DNA from: Serripes groenlandicus
Lineage: Eukaryota > Mollusca > Bivalvia > Cardiida > Cardiidae
NCBI GenBank assembly: GCA_031761405.1
Contig: JASEVX010000005.1
Coordinates: 31,421,127-31,485,126 of the forward strand
Direction of reading: 5' to 3'
Length of the DNA: 64,000 bases
Positions 33,923-44,870 of this stretch are shown in pieces. The notes beneath the pieces are model-generated. The model was not told where the DNA came from. It did no database searches and worked only from the letters and a program-made list of their open reading frames with translations. Position 1 is the first letter of the stretch. Every line of letters starts with the position of its first letter. A program made the translations under genes and the position numbers.

Positions 33923-34405
33923 GCAGTTTCTTTAGCTGTTTATGACAAAATATATTATACTCTATACAGTGTGATTTTGATTGTACTGTTTTTCAATCTT
34001 ACATCCACTAGTTGAACGGTCTTTTGTATGTCCGCCAGCCTAGATGTTATACTTTTTCCTCAGTTGTTTTCGAGCATATATCTTCACAAAAATATCACAT
34101 CATATAAATTGTAATGCGAAGTGCCAATAAATTCGTTTTAGGCAGGATGGAGATTTATGAAGCAGATATTGTCAGAGATCGAAGTTAAAATTAAAACATA
34201 GTAAAGTGGGCTATTTTAAAAAGAGTTGGTACACAATTCAACTATTTAGCAATAATCAGTTGAAGCCTTGTATTATATTTAGTGAGCTGTGCTCCGTAAA
34301 ATGGAGTATGCTCAAGTAATCACCCTAGTGGCAGTATGTGGTGTAATTTGTCTTCAGAAGATATAGAGATGTTGCATGTTGTCAGTAATAATAGGAGTTA
34401 TGGTT

Positions 34406-34406
<1 letters not shown>

Positions 34407-34441
<35 letters not shown>
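34407..34441. repeat. Poly-C run, 35 bp
   Basis: An uninterrupted C35 run just before a MITE. Its true length is probably uncertain. Confidence 0.95.
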
Positions 34442-34442
<1 letters not shown>

Positions 34443-34447
34443 ATAAT

Positions 34448-34675
34448 GTAACCCTTTCCCACATACAACAAATCTGCAGCAGACAACTTTATACTCATCT
34501 AGGTAAAACTATAAAACATCTCTATAAATGAAAGTATAATGATTGAATTGAGTAGGAAACATGGTGACATCAGGAGAAATTGCTCATTTTGAGTAATTCC
34601 TTTTGTCACAATGTTTTCAAATAGCCGTCTGCTGTTAAGATGTCAAAAAGCGTCTGTATGTGGGAAAGGATTTAA
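34448..34675 (-). mobile_element. TTAA-MITE, subfamily B
   Basis: Long arm first (GTAACCCTTTCCCACATAC); centre GAAATTGCTC-ATTTT-GAGTAATTCC; end GTATGTGGGAAAGGATTTAA. The right TTAA is shared. Confidence 0.83.
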
Positions 34676-34895
34676 CCCTTTCCCACTTACAAACACATTT
34701 TGAGGCATCTGAAGCAGAAGCTTTTTTGAAATCATTTTGGCAAATGAAGAAATTACTCGTCATTAGCAATTACTCCTTATGTCAATATTACTCCTTATGT
34801 CATAATGTTTTCACTCTTATTTGACAATGAAAACTGTTAAATTGTATGCCAATATGTTTTTGAAGGTATTATTGCTGCAGATTTGTTTAATGGAA
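34672..34895 (+). mobile_element. TTAA-MITE, subfamily B, right tip lost
   Basis: Starts TTAACCCTTTCCCACTTAC; TACTCCTTATGTCA is duplicated after the loop; reaches TTGCTGCAGATTTG then decays. Confidence 0.7.
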
Positions 34896-35160
34896 CATTG
34901 TCTGTTGCCTGCCAAGAGCCGCGGTAATTAATTCAGTAATTGTGAATCAAAGAATGTCTGACAGATGGACAGACAAAAATGAGAACACAGATTCTTCAGT
35001 GTCACAACAGAAACCTATCTTTACCCATTAGAATTCATTGATGAAATATATATTCACCAACCTTGTTTATCACAGATAGGTTGAAACTTATATTATCCTT
35101 TCCCACTAGTCATTTTCTGCCAGTAGAACAACTTTGAAAAAAAAAGATGGATCTTTTTTT

Positions 35161-35267
35161 TTAACCCTTTCCCTCATATAGACGCTTTCTGACGCCCTCT
35201 GCAGCAGACAGCTTTTTGAAAACATAGTGACAAAACGTGCAATTTCTCCTTTTGCCACAAGGGTTAA
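35161..35267 (+). mobile_element. TTAA-MITE, subfamily A, 107-bp deletion derivative
   Basis: Intact TTAA ends. The left stem arm is gone at a CAAAA direct repeat (GTGACAAAA-CGTGCAATTT), and most of the long arm is gone (TTTTGCCACAA-GGGTTAA). Confidence 0.9.
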
Positions 35268-35630
35268 ATGAAGGTTACACTGATTTAGATTGAATGCATA
35301 TTGATAACCTTTTGACAAAAGCGATACCAAACTAAGAACAGAGAACCAAATAAAAATGGATGCAAGTTTCTTACAAAAGACAATAGCATCATATTTCATT
35401 CTGGGTACAGTTACAGCTATTATGCATGAAAATTATCCAAAGATATTTTAGATTATGCCTGTTGCTACATGACGGTTGCATGGTAAACACTTACCCAGGA
35501 ACTAGAATGAACTTGGCTATCTGATTATCTCTCCACAACAAAAACTTATTCATAAATATGTTTACAAGTTTGACTGTATCACCACTCCATTGAAGCACAG
35601 AGATTGTCCCGATGTTCACTATATCTTTGG

Positions 35631-35862
35631 TTAACCCTTTCCCAGGATCATACGACAATTCTGCAGAAGACGACATTGTACATATTTTGTCAAAAAATAG
35701 AAAGTCTCGATAATTGAATGGATAACCTAGGACTAAGAGTGGAAAACATTGTGGCAAAAGGAGAAATTGCTTATTTTGAGCAATTTCTTCTTTTGTCACT
35801 GTTTTCAAAAAGCTGTCTGCTGCAGAGGCGTCAGAAAGCGTCTATATGAGGGAAGGTGTTGA
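35631..35862 (-). mobile_element. TTAA-MITE, subfamily A
   Basis: TTAACCCTTTCCCAGGATCATAC start (small insert in the tip), centre GAAATTGCTTATTTTGAGCAATTTC, end CTATATGAGGGAAGGTGTTGA. Confidence 0.87.
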
Positions 35863-35948
35863 CTCTTTTAATCTGGTGAATTAATGCTGTTCCTCATATT
35901 ATTGTTATTTGAGGTCTTTCAAAGGCTGTGAAAAAAGGATTTTGTTGG

Positions 35949-36214
35949 AGCTTAACACCGTTTTAAAGATTTTTTCGGTCATATCACAGGGGGGGCCAGT
36001 TCACCTACTCATGTGTTTCCTAGCTTTCTCACACCAGTGCTCCACACCTACTTCCAAAGCAATTGACTGCTTCTCCACATAGACTGTTAGTCCATTGGTG
36101 ACAAATGACACAAATGTCTCAGTGACAGAAATAATGTTGGCCAAGCTGGGATTCAAAGTCACAACCCCTGGATTGAGAGCCCACTTTGCTATCAAACTGA
36201 GCAACCGGGGCTTC
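35949..36214 (-). mobile_element. tRNA-headed SINE, head type I
   Basis: Reverse strand. Tail AACACCGTTTTAAAG... at left; tRNA-like head at right (on the - strand GAAGCCCCGGTTGCTCAG and GACTTTGAATCCCAGC). Diverged, so older than the 16 and 20 kb copies. Confidence 0.82.
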
Positions 36215-36261
36215 AAATCAGAGAAAAGAGGATGTGTGTGTGTGTTGTCTGCTTTAGCAGG

Positions 36262-36400
36262 GGGGGGAGGGGGAGGAGAGAGAGAGAGAGAGCACATGTA
36301 GCAATGAGAGAGACAGAGAGACAGAGAGGAGAGAGAGAGAGAGAGACAGAGAGGAGAGAGAGAGAGAGGGAGGGGGGAAGGAAGGAGAGAGAGAGATAGA
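36262..36400. repeat. Low-complexity G/A-rich tract
   Basis: (GA)n and GAGACAGAGA-type repeats after a G-rich run. It could read open by chance in one frame but shows no protein features. Confidence 0.9.
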
Positions 36401-36749
36401 GAGAACAGGTAGCAATGTTTACATGTGGTTGATCTTGTAGATTATCTGTGGACGGAAATCCCTAACCCTCAATGTTATCTTGTAATCTGATAAGGAGCTG
36501 ACCCCTTAAAAGGTAAAAATCTTAACATGTTACCTCATAATGCTAGTTTTAGACTCAACCCAATTCAAGAAATTATATGCAGAAAAGTAACAATTTAATG
36601 GAGAAATGAAGTTATGCATTTGAGAAAAAGAAGGAAACTTTGCTAGCATTTATAAGTGTAATGGACAATTTCCTCTTTTCCCAAAGCATTTTTCTTTGAA
36701 ATTATTTACAGTACAGTAATGTCAACATATGTTTCTGTTGTGAAAAGGG

Positions 36750-36978
36750 TTAACCCTTTCCCACATACAGATGCTTTCTGAAGCCTCTGAAGCAGGCAAC
36801 TTTTAAAAACATTGTGGCAAAATAAGAAATTGCTAATGATGAGCAATTTCTCCTTTTGCCACAATGTTTTCCACTTTTAGTCATTGATTATCCATTCAAT
36901 TATAGAGATTTTCCTTTATTTGACAAAATATGTTGAAGGTCGTCTGCTGCAGATTTCTTGTACAAGGGAAAGGGTTAA
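36750..36978 (+). mobile_element. TTAA-MITE, subfamily B, full length
   Basis: TTAA-bounded; centre GAAATTGCTAATGATGAGCAATTTC; the long arm resembles A (CACTTTTAGTCATTGATTATCC); end TACAAGGGAAAGGGTTAA. Confidence 0.9.
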
Positions 36979-37858
36979 ACATTGACATCCATGTCTTTAA
37001 GGGACTTAAGAAAAAGGGAAGTCAAATGATTTAATGTTTTGAATGTTTTCTTTCCATTAATTCTTGACCAATACTTATTTGGTTGGTCCTTCCCTTAATA
37101 TCTCAATGAAACAATTATTTGATGTTATTCTAATGGTATGAAAGGTTTTGTAATTTAGCATTATCATAATGGTTTGTGCAGTTAACTGTTTTCTCTTGTT
37201 TATAATGCAAGAGATGAAAAGGGTGCATTTTTGACTGTTTTTCACATTTAAGTGGACAAAAGATCTTCTGTTTCAGTCCCTTCAAAACCAGCCTATAGAT
37301 ACACATCTTTATTTTTAACAGTTTTGAAGTCTTTTGTGAGATTTGTAAAAAATGCTGAAACTTTGTAGCCATATGAATAGAAAATCAGTGGCTCAAATCA
37401 CACAGTAATGATGGTTTCTAAAACATGCTAATTTTGAAACTCAGTAAACTTAATTACTGGTTTGTTGCATCGAATTGTTCAAGTTGAAAGGCTCTTTTCA
37501 GCGTCAAAGATTTTTAGGGTTTATTTACTAAAAAAATCACACAACCTCGTGCTCTTGACTGTGCCATAAAGTTTTTGGAAGTTGCATGTGGTCGGACTTA
37601 TATTACATTGGAGTTATATCTTGTAACAAACTTGGAAAATTTGCTTGGATATACTTACTGACTTTATACCACATTTAGTATATATCAATCATCTTGGAGT
37701 TTGGATAAAGAATGGAGCTGTATTACACATTGGTAATTATGTTATTACTTCTGTTCTTTGTCTATGTTCATCTCTGGCTGTCTCATAACCTAATATGTTG
37801 AGCCCATAATAAAAGAGTTGTTGCGAAATATATATGTCTACATGTATGTTCATCACCG

Positions 37859-38072
37859 TTAACCCTTTCCCACATACAGACACATTTTTACGGATCTGCA
37901 GGAGGCAATATTTTTAAAACCTGGGAAAAGAAGAAAGTGCTCATGATGAGCAACTTCTCCTTTTGCTTCAGTATTTTCAACTCAACAATGGTACCGCTCT
38001 GCTGTCACATTTTAGCTGGATATTTTGGAAGTGGTCTCCAGTATATTTTGTTTGTATGTTGGAAATGGTTGA
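37859..38072 (+). mobile_element. TTAA-MITE, subfamily B, diverged
   Basis: TTAACCCTTTCCCACATACAG start; centre AGTGCTCATGATGAGCAACTTC; end TGTTGGAAATGGTTGAG. Confidence 0.75.
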
Positions 38073-38209
38073 GACTTTCATTTGGTTCTCCCATTGAGAG
38101 GCAATAATGATAATAAAGACAGCTTCATGGACTCTTGATCAAATTCTGCCAATTTATAGACAGATTTCTAGAGAGTGTGTATAATATATTCTTCTGTCAA
38201 GGCCACCTT

Positions 38210-38443
38210 ATAACCTTTTCCCTCATATAGACGCTTTCTGAGGCCTCTGCAGCAGACAGATTTTTGAAAACATAGTGGTCACAAAAGAAGTAATTGCTCA
38301 AAACAAGACATTTCTCCTTTTGCCACAATGTTTTCCACTTTTAGTCATAGGTTATCCATTTAATTATAGAGATTTTTCCATTTTTTGACAAAATATGATC
38401 AAAGGTGTCTGCTGCAGAAATGTCATATGAGGGAAAGGGTTAA
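38210..38443 (+). mobile_element. TTAA-MITE, subfamily A
   Basis: TATAACCTTTTCCCTCATATAG start; centre GTAATTGCTC-AAAAC-AAGACATTTC; end CATATGAGGGAAAGGGTTAA. Confidence 0.86.
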
Positions 38444-38467
38444 ACCCATTCCAACAGTTATGATGAT

Positions 38468-38673
38468 TTATCCTTTTCCCTCATACAGACACTTGTTGAT
38501 GCCTCTGCAGCAGATGGCTTTTGAAAACATTATGGCAAAAGCTGAAATTCCTCATTATGAGCAATTTCTCCTTTTGCCACAAAGTTTTTTTGTTTTTTTC
38601 ATGAATTATTCATACCATCATGCATTTATAGATATTTTATATATTTTTGTCTTGATGCTTTCAAAAGGGTTAA
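38468..38673 (+). mobile_element. TTAA-MITE, diverged
   Basis: Starts TTATCCTTTTCCCTCATACAG; centre GAAATTCCTCATTATGAGCAATTTC; the tip is shortened to CTTTCAAAAGGGTTAA. A central fragment of another copy lies at 38942-39020. Confidence 0.72.
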
Positions 38674-39188
38674 CTAAGTGTTGTTGAACAAGATAAACAA
38701 TGACTTCTTGTTTCCACAATGATTTCTATAATTTGTTGAAGAGTTTAAAAACTTGTATTGGTGTATTTTTCAACAGATCTTTTCCATTCTTCAGCCATGT
38801 GGCCTTTTATCTGTCATGGCCTATTATCTTATTACCAACTGTTTTGTTTTTAGAGACTTAAAATTTTAAAACAGAAAAAAGATAGTTGCAACACATTAGG
38901 ACCTGAGTATCTTGTATTTTTGCATACAAAAACAACAATTTTTGGAAAGGAGAAATTACTAATTATGAGCAATGTCTGTATTCCCTACAAAAGTGTTTTT
39001 TATAAAGTAGTCCATATGGTTGCCTTCTGCAATTTCCTTTCAACGACAAGTTACGTTACTTTAGTAGCTCAATTTAGCAATGAAAAATCGGTTATCTAGT
39101 AAATTGAAACCATCAGAAGGACGAGAATAGAACATTAATGCAAGTGAGGAACACTGAGCTAAAAAAAAGACATTGCTCAATAGGACAA

Positions 39189-39375
39189 TAAACTCTTTCG
39201 AACATACATAAAACAAGAAATAAGCAGCCAACAGTTTTGAAAGCACCTAGAATTTCTGCATATGGTTTGAATAGGACTGATTGAAACAATTTAGGCAAAA
39301 CAAGAAATTACTCATTGTGAGTAATTTCTGTATTTAAATTGCCTTTCAAAAGTAATTCTTCTGCACGTGAGAATT
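39189..39375 (-). mobile_element. TTAA-MITE, degenerate
   Basis: Starts TAAACTCTTTCGAACATAC; centre GAAATTACTCATTGTGAGTAATTTC; end lost after TTCTGCACGTGAG. Confidence 0.6.
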
Positions 39376-39424
39376 GGCTATAAAAGTTGACAAAAGAATC
39401 ATAATCCTATCCTATTTCTGAAAT

Positions 39425-39617
39425 CAGAGCTCTAGATAAGGAGTGTTTTGCATGTTCTGAAATCCTAATTTGACCTCGAAAACCTACGTTGTGGATGCTC
39501 AAAAGAATCGTATCGGTGAGACGATTCTTTTGAGTACCCATAACATAGGTTTTGGTGAGTCCTAATAGAGATATTATGGAAGCAAAGCCAGTTTACTCCT
39601 CCTTATCTAGTCCTCTG
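39425..39617. mobile_element. hAT-like foldback element
   Basis: CAGAGCTCTAGATAAGGAG at left and CTCCTTATCTAGTCCTCTG at right. The central palindrome is partly decayed (CTACGTTGTGGATGCTC against GAGTACCCATAACATAG). The short direct repeat TGAAAT flanks it (39419-39424, 39618-39623). Confidence 0.82.
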
Positions 39618-39821
39618 TGAAATATTTGTGGTCTTAGACAATGTAAAAAACAGTGTGTAGCGTGCTGGGTATGAATTCATGCGAGGTATGTGGCTGCACT
39701 ATCAAGCAGGCCATCTTAATGGTAAATAAGCATGAAGCAGACATAATCTGACGGAAATAAACCCCCCTCTCTCATCAGTCTCTTTCCTCTGGATAAAACA
39801 TGATTTTGACCTTCATAACCC

Positions 39822-40039
39822 TTAACCCTTTCCCTCATATAGCCGCCTCTGCAGCAGACGGCCTTTTGAAAACAGTGACAAAAGAAGAAATTGCTCAAAA
39901 CAAGCAATTTCTCCCTTTGCCACAATGTTTTCCACTTTTAGTCACAGGTTATCCATTCAATTAAAGAGATTTCCTATTTTTTGACAAAATATGCTCAAAG
40001 TCGTCTGCTGCAGAATTGTCCTATGAGGGAAAGGGTTAA
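39822..40039 (+). mobile_element. TTAA-MITE, subfamily A
   Basis: TTAA-bounded; the short arm lacks GACGCTTTCT (CATATAGCCGCCTCTGCAG); centre GAAATTGCTC-AAAAC-AAGCAATTTC. A left-half fragment follows (40052-40165). Confidence 0.9.
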
Positions 40040-40206
40040 AGACATCTTCTGAACCTTTTCCAAGATGTAAATGCTTTCTGACACCTGCAGCAGACAACTT
40101 TTGAATTACATAACATAGTGGAAAAAGGTGAAATTGCTCCTGGTGGCCTTCAATAACATTCTCCTCCATCAATAGATTTTCCATATATATTTATATCAGT
40201 TTGAAG

Positions 40207-40731
40207 TGGGTATATTAGAGTCACCTCGGGTCAATCCGTTGCAATTTTCCTTGTCCAGAGTATAACTTGAAAACTACTGGATGGAACTTACTAAAACTTC
40301 ATTACATGATGCAACACAGTTAGAGGAAGTGCAGTGTACAGGAACCATAACCATTTTTGCCTTATTACAGGGTTATTGCCCTTTGTTACTTTTTCTTGTT
40401 CGAAGAATAACTTTAAAACTACAAGATGGAATTTTATAGATCTTCACACAATGGTAGAGCATAATGAGAAGAAGTACAGTGTACAAGAACCGTAACTTTA
40501 TTTTAACTCATTACAGAGTTATTGCCCTTTCTTACTTTTCTGGAGAATAACTAGAAAACTACTGGATGGAATTTAATAAAACTTCATTCAATGGTAAAGC
40601 ACAATTAAAGGGAGAGCTGTGTACAAGACCCATACCTCTATTTAAGCTAATTACAGAGTTATTGTCCTTTTTAACTTCCTATCTGGGCGGCATTCCGGGG
40701 GGGTATTAATCACATTCAGTGATAGCTCTAG
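40207..40731 (+). repeat. TATACCCCC-family dispersed repeat
   Basis: Three units of AAAACTACTGGATGGAA-(T/C)TTA...CAGAGTTATTGCCCTTT and a tail GGGGGTATTAATCACATTCAG-TGATAGCTCTAGTT shared with 24196-24645. Confidence 0.72.
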
Positions 40732-40734
40732 TTA

Positions 40735-40893
40735 CAGATATTTTCAAAGTTGTCTGCTGCCTGTTTGTTGTTAACCCTTTGTCACATGCAGGCACATCTG
40801 CAGCAGAACACTTTTGATAACATTGTGGCTAATTTAGAAAATGAGAATTTTCTCAACTTGATCCAATAGTTATAATACTTTCATTTATACTGA
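40735..40893 (+). mobile_element. Two TTAA-MITE fragments
   Basis: A right-arm scrap (CAAAGTTGTCTGCTGCC) runs to TTAA near 40771; a left-half fragment follows (CTTTGTCACATGCAGGCAC, GCAGCAGAACACTTTTG). Confidence 0.55.
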
Positions 40894-40920
40894 TAACCCA
40901 TCAGCTTGTGGTAAAAGGTT

Positions 40921-41140
40921 TATTGAACTCTTTCTAATATACAACAAATCTGCAGCAGACGACTTAAAAAAGGTCTTGGCAAAAGTACTGAAGATTTCTA
41001 TAAATGAAAGTGTAATTATTGAATATATTTGAAAACATAGAGGCAAAAGGCGAAATTGCTCATTATCAGCAATTTCTGCTTTTGCCACAATGTTTTCAAA
41101 ATCATCTGCTGCAGAGGCGTCTATATGCGGGAATGGGTAA
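40921..41140 (-). mobile_element. TTAA-MITE, subfamily B
   Basis: Starts TTGAACTCTTTCTAATATAC; centre GAAATTGCTCATTATCAGCAATTTC; end CTATATGCGGGAATGGGTAA. Confidence 0.75.
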
Positions 41141-41272
41141 ACCTTTTGCCTGATACCAATAGGACAGCCGAGTAGCAGACAGTAATTGTATCGTTACCCG
41201 CACCTTAGATATCATTAGTTCATCAGATGTTGTAAAAGCAGGCAAATTGAAACTAAATATAATGGAAATTGT

Positions 41273-41502
41273 TTAACCCTTTCCTTCGTACTACAATTCT
41301 GCAGTAGACGACTTTGAACCCATATTGTCAAAATATAGAAAATCACTATAATTGAATTGATAACCTATGACTAAAAGTGGAAAACATTGTGGCAAAAGGA
41401 GAAATTGCTTGTTTTGATTAATTTCTGCTTTTGTCACTATGTTTTCAAAAAGCTGTCTGCTGTATAGGTATCAGAAAGCGTCTATATGAGGGAAATGGTT
41501 AA
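41273..41502 (-). mobile_element. TTAA-MITE, subfamily A, full length
   Basis: TTAA-bounded; centre GAAATTGCTTGTTTTGATTAATTTC; end TATATGAGGGAAATGGTTAA. Confidence 0.9.
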
Positions 41503-41660
41503 AAAGAAAGAATGCATTCTTATTTGATTTATGACAAGTAAGAACTGTACTGATGGCTGCATGATGGGTAATTCTAAAGAATGAGGGAATCTGATTAGCT
41601 ACTGTAGATCCTTTATGATTGAATTGAAAAAGGATTGTCAAGATAGGAAATATTCAACCC

Positions 41661-41890
41661 TTAACCCTTTCCCTCATATAGACGCTTTCTGACGCCTCTG
41701 CAGCAGATGGCTTTTTGAAAACATAGTGACAAAAGAATAAATTGCACAAAACGTGCAATTTCTCCTTTTGCCACAATGTTTTCCACTTTTTGTCATAGGT
41801 TATCCAATCAATTATGGAGATTTTCTATGTTTTGACAAAATACGTTCAAAGTCGTCTGCTGCAGAATTGTCGTATGAGGGAAAGGGTTAA
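41661..41890 (+). mobile_element. TTAA-MITE, subfamily A, full length
   Basis: TTAA-bounded 230 bp; centre AAATTGCAC-AAAAC-GTGCAATTT; right end TCGTATGAGGGAAAGGGTTAA. Confidence 0.93.
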
Positions 41891-42049
41891 TGCCTTGTTG
41901 TAGACGACTTTTGAAAACATTGTTGGAAAGAGAGATATAACTCAAAACTTTATCAACTTTCAATTTTCCAGAAATGTTCGTTCTTATCGATTCTTCAGAT
42001 GTTTCTTAACCTGACATGTGCAAATCTCATATCAGTTAGACAGTTTTTG

Positions 42050-42245
42050 CCCTTTCTAAAATCCCACATACTTACGCCTCTGCAAAGGACGACTTTTGAA
42101 AATTGCGTCAAAATGGAGAAATTGCTCATAATGAACAATTTATCCTTTTGCCAGAATTTATTATAAACGTCTCTATCAAAATTTATCATCCAATTTGTTT
42201 TCAATGTCATCTGCAGCAGGTTTGTTGTATGTGGGAAAGGGTTAA
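42050..42245 (+). mobile_element. TTAA-MITE, subfamily B
   Basis: Left tip diverged (CCCTTTCTAAAATCCCACATAC); centre GAAATTGCTCATAATGAACAATTT; end GTATGTGGGAAAGGGTTAA. The TTAA is shared with the next copy. Confidence 0.75.
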
Positions 42246-42465
42246 CCCTCATACGACAATTCTGCAGCAGACGACTTTGAACATATATTGTCAAAAAATA
42301 GAAAATCTCTGTAATTGAATGGATAACCTATGACTAAAAGTGGAAAACATTGTGGCAAAAGGAGGAATTGCACGTTTTGTGCAATTTCTTCTTTTGTCAC
42401 TATGTTTTCAAATAGCCGTCTGCTGCAGAGGCTTCAGAAAGCGTCTATATGAGGGAAAGGGTTAA
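42242..42465 (-). mobile_element. TTAA-MITE, subfamily A, shortened tip
   Basis: Left tip TTAACCCTCATACGAC lacks the TTTCCC part; centre GAATTGCAC-GTTTT-GTGCAATTTC; end TATATGAGGGAAAGGGTTAA. Confidence 0.9.
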
Positions 42466-42917
42466 AACCTTCAATTAGTAAGCCGTGGGTTGTGGTTGAT
42501 GATGAATCATCGTGGTTTATAAAGAACTTCAGGGACTGTTATGGTCTTTAAGGGAAGGGGTTGAACAGGAAACTTCTTGGTGCGTTAGTGCAGCAGATGA
42601 ATTTGAAAATAATACAAGGGAAAAAAAAGAATTTCCCCCAAAACAAGCAATTTGTCCTCTCTCAATGTTTAAAAATGTTTTTTTTCTTAAAGTTGTTTGC
42701 TTTGAAAGCTTCAAGGAAAAATTGCATATTCTGAACATTTGAATATATATTTTTCAAGTTGGACGAATTGTTCAGAATGAGTATTTTTGTTTGTTGACTA
42801 TAATGTTTTCAAAACGTTTCTACAGTTTCTCAAATCTGTTATATGTGATTTTGAGGGAAAGTTACGGAAAAAAGCATTAATTTTGCCTTAGAAGAGTCCA
42901 AGTGAAATTAATACATA

Positions 42918-43108
42918 TTAAGTCTTTCCCTCATATAGACACTTTCTGACGCCTCTACAGCTGAACGAGCAATTTCTCCTTTTGCCACAATGTTTTCGAC
43001 TTTTAGTCATAGGTTATCCATTCAATTATAGAGATTTTCCATTATTTGACAAAATATGTTCAAAGTTGTCTGCTGCAGGCAGAATTGTCGTATGAGGGAA
43101 AGGGTTAA
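42918..43108 (+). mobile_element. TTAA-MITE, subfamily A, left stem deleted
   Basis: TTAAGTCTTTCCCTCATATAG start; CTCTACAGCTGAACGAGCAATTTC skips from the short arm to the loop; end TCGTATGAGGGAAAGGGTTAA. The TTAA is shared. Confidence 0.87.
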
Positions 43109-43330
43109 CCCATTCCCACAATTACAACAAATCTGCAGCATAAGACTTTGACAACATATTGACAAAAATAAGATTTTTATTTATAAATGAATGATCATTG
43201 CAATTATTAAATAAATTTGAAAACATTGTGGCAAAAGGGGAAATTGTTTATTAAGAGCAATTTCTCTTTTGTAACAACGTTTTCAAAATGTTCTCTGCTG
43301 CATTGCAGCATCAGAAAGTGTCTGTATTTC
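43105..43330 (-). mobile_element. TTAA-MITE, subfamily B
   Basis: TTAACCCATTCCCACAATTAC start; centre GAAATTGTTTATTAAGAGCAATTTC; the right tip ends diverged at AGTGTCTGTATTTCC. Confidence 0.75.
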
Positions 43331-43590
43331 CACTTTTCTAAAGAAATTCTCAATAGAAAAAGATTCTGGGATAATATTCGCCAATGAAATATGTACGTCA
43401 AAAGTCACTGGCAGTATGTTCAGAATATTAAATGAAGACCGTTATTGAGAAAATGGGCTGATATATTACATTTAACTGTCTTGGAGAAAAATGGAAGGCC
43501 ACGAGACTTAATCAGAAATGTGCCATTTATGTCATTTGATTTCTAGTCATGTCTTTCAGAAATGGTTGGAGAATCTCTGATCTTTTTACC

Positions 43591-43700
43591 TTAACCCTAT
43601 CCCACATGCAATAAATCTGCCACAGAAGCCAAGTTTGAATTTTTTTTGGAAAATTCTCCTTTTGACACACCATGGTTTCAACTCTTTTTCTGATACATTG
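43591..43700 (-). mobile_element. TTAA-MITE fragment
   Basis: TTAACCCTATCCCACATGC, AATAAATCTGCCACAGAAG, then a shortened TTGGAAAATTCTCCTTTTG stem. Confidence 0.6.
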
Positions 43701-44109
43701 AAAAACATGTCTACCATGGAGCAGGGCTTATTTTCCATATATGTAAATTAAGACTTATTGAAGTTCTACAATTGGCATGTCATGGGCCTCTTTGTTTCTT
43801 TTTCTGTTTGGAAAGTAGATGAAACTATCACGTGAATGGCCAATCGAAGAATGGGTAACAGAAATCAGTTATTGGTATAATTTGATTTCTAGTCATGTGT
43901 TGGACAAATAATTGCAGAAACAGTTAAACTGTTTACATAATGGTCCTGCCTTCCATGGATAATGGGCTCTCTGGAATTTACCAAATCACAAAATAGTTCT
44001 GCTGACAGCTAGATTACACATTTCTAAGAATCCATTCTTCTGAAATATGTCATTTGCTTTCTAGTCATGTCCAAGTTTAAAAGAAATGAATGGAGAATTA
44101 TTTAGCCCT

Positions 44110-44613
44110 TTAACCCTCTCCCACATACATCAATATGCAGCAAATTACTTTGTAAACATCTTGGCAAAAACTATGAATTTTTTAATGACAGAAATTGTTA
44201 CCATTTTGTAGATTTGGAAACATTGGGAAAAGGGGAACTGCTCACCATATTTTCAAAAGTTGTAAATTGACAAAAATTGTTACCATTGAATAGTTATTCA
44301 TTGGGGTTTAATGCCGCTTTCAACATTATTTCAGTTATATCACAGAGACAGTTCACTTATTCATGATCCCTGGGTAAACAAACCAGTTCTAGGCTAGAAA
44401 ACGTGCCTTGCCCAAGGGCACTCCACCATGACCGTAGTGCCGCGACTGGGGATCGAACCCGGGACATCCGGTTTCAAAATCCCCTACGCTAACCACTCGA
44501 CCACAGCGGATTCCGCCATTGTATAGAGTAGGAAACATTGTGAACTGCTCACCATATTATCAAAAGTTGTATGCTGCTTCACTGACCCTCTAAAATGAGT
44601 CTCTATGTGGACT
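44110..44613 (-). mobile_element. TTAA-MITE, subfamily B, split by a SINE
   Basis: TTAACCCTCTCCCACATAC start. Two similar pieces (GGAACTGCTCACCATATTTTC and GTGAACTGCTCACCATATTATC) lie left and right of the SINE; ends near GTCTCTATGTGG. Confidence 0.62.
44294..44515 (-). mobile_element. tRNA-headed SINE, head type II, with target duplication
   Basis: Reverse strand. The head reads (- strand) GGAATCCGCTGTGGTCGAGTG with B box GGGTTCGATCCCC; shared tail (- strand) GTGATATAACTGAAATAATG...AAACCCCAATG. Flanked by CCATTGAATAG (44283-44293) and CCATTGTATAG (44516-44526). A non-functional tRNA relic. Confidence 0.9.
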
Positions 44614-44629
44614 TCCTGTTTTTGAGTCT

Positions 44630-44870
44630 TTAACCCTTTCCCTCATATAGACGTTTTCTGACGCCCCTGCATCAGATGGCTTTTTAAAAACATAGTGACA
44701 AAAGAAGAAATTGCTCAGAACGAGCAATTTCTCCTATTTGCCACATATGTTTTCCCAATTTTTAGTCATAGGTATTATCCATTCAATTATAGAGAATTTT
44801 CTATATTTTGACACAAAATATTTTCAAAAGTCGTCTGCTGCAGAGTTTTTCGTATGAGGAAAATGGTTAA
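44630..44870 (+). mobile_element. TTAA-MITE, subfamily A, with many 1-bp insertions
   Basis: TTAA-bounded; centre GAAATTGCTC-AGAAC-GAGCAATTTC. Extra bases occur throughout the long arm (CTCCTATTTG, GGTATTATCC, GACACAAAATATTTTC), more than in other A copies. Confidence 0.88.

Larger units (their letters stand above)
31606..34136. repeat. Noisy duplicate of 28796-31405
   Basis: Starts CTATTTTTTGACAAAATATG and ends AATGCGAAGTGCCAATAAATT, as in the first copy. It repeats the minisatellite, the hAT-like element (about 32401-32596) and four MITEs, with frequent single-base insertions and losses and about two fewer minisatellite units. Confidence 0.9.

Noticed and set aside
36001..36297. Frames of about 70-100 codons on both strands near 36.0-36.3 kb
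   Set aside because: They lie across a SINE and a G/A-rich low-complexity tract.
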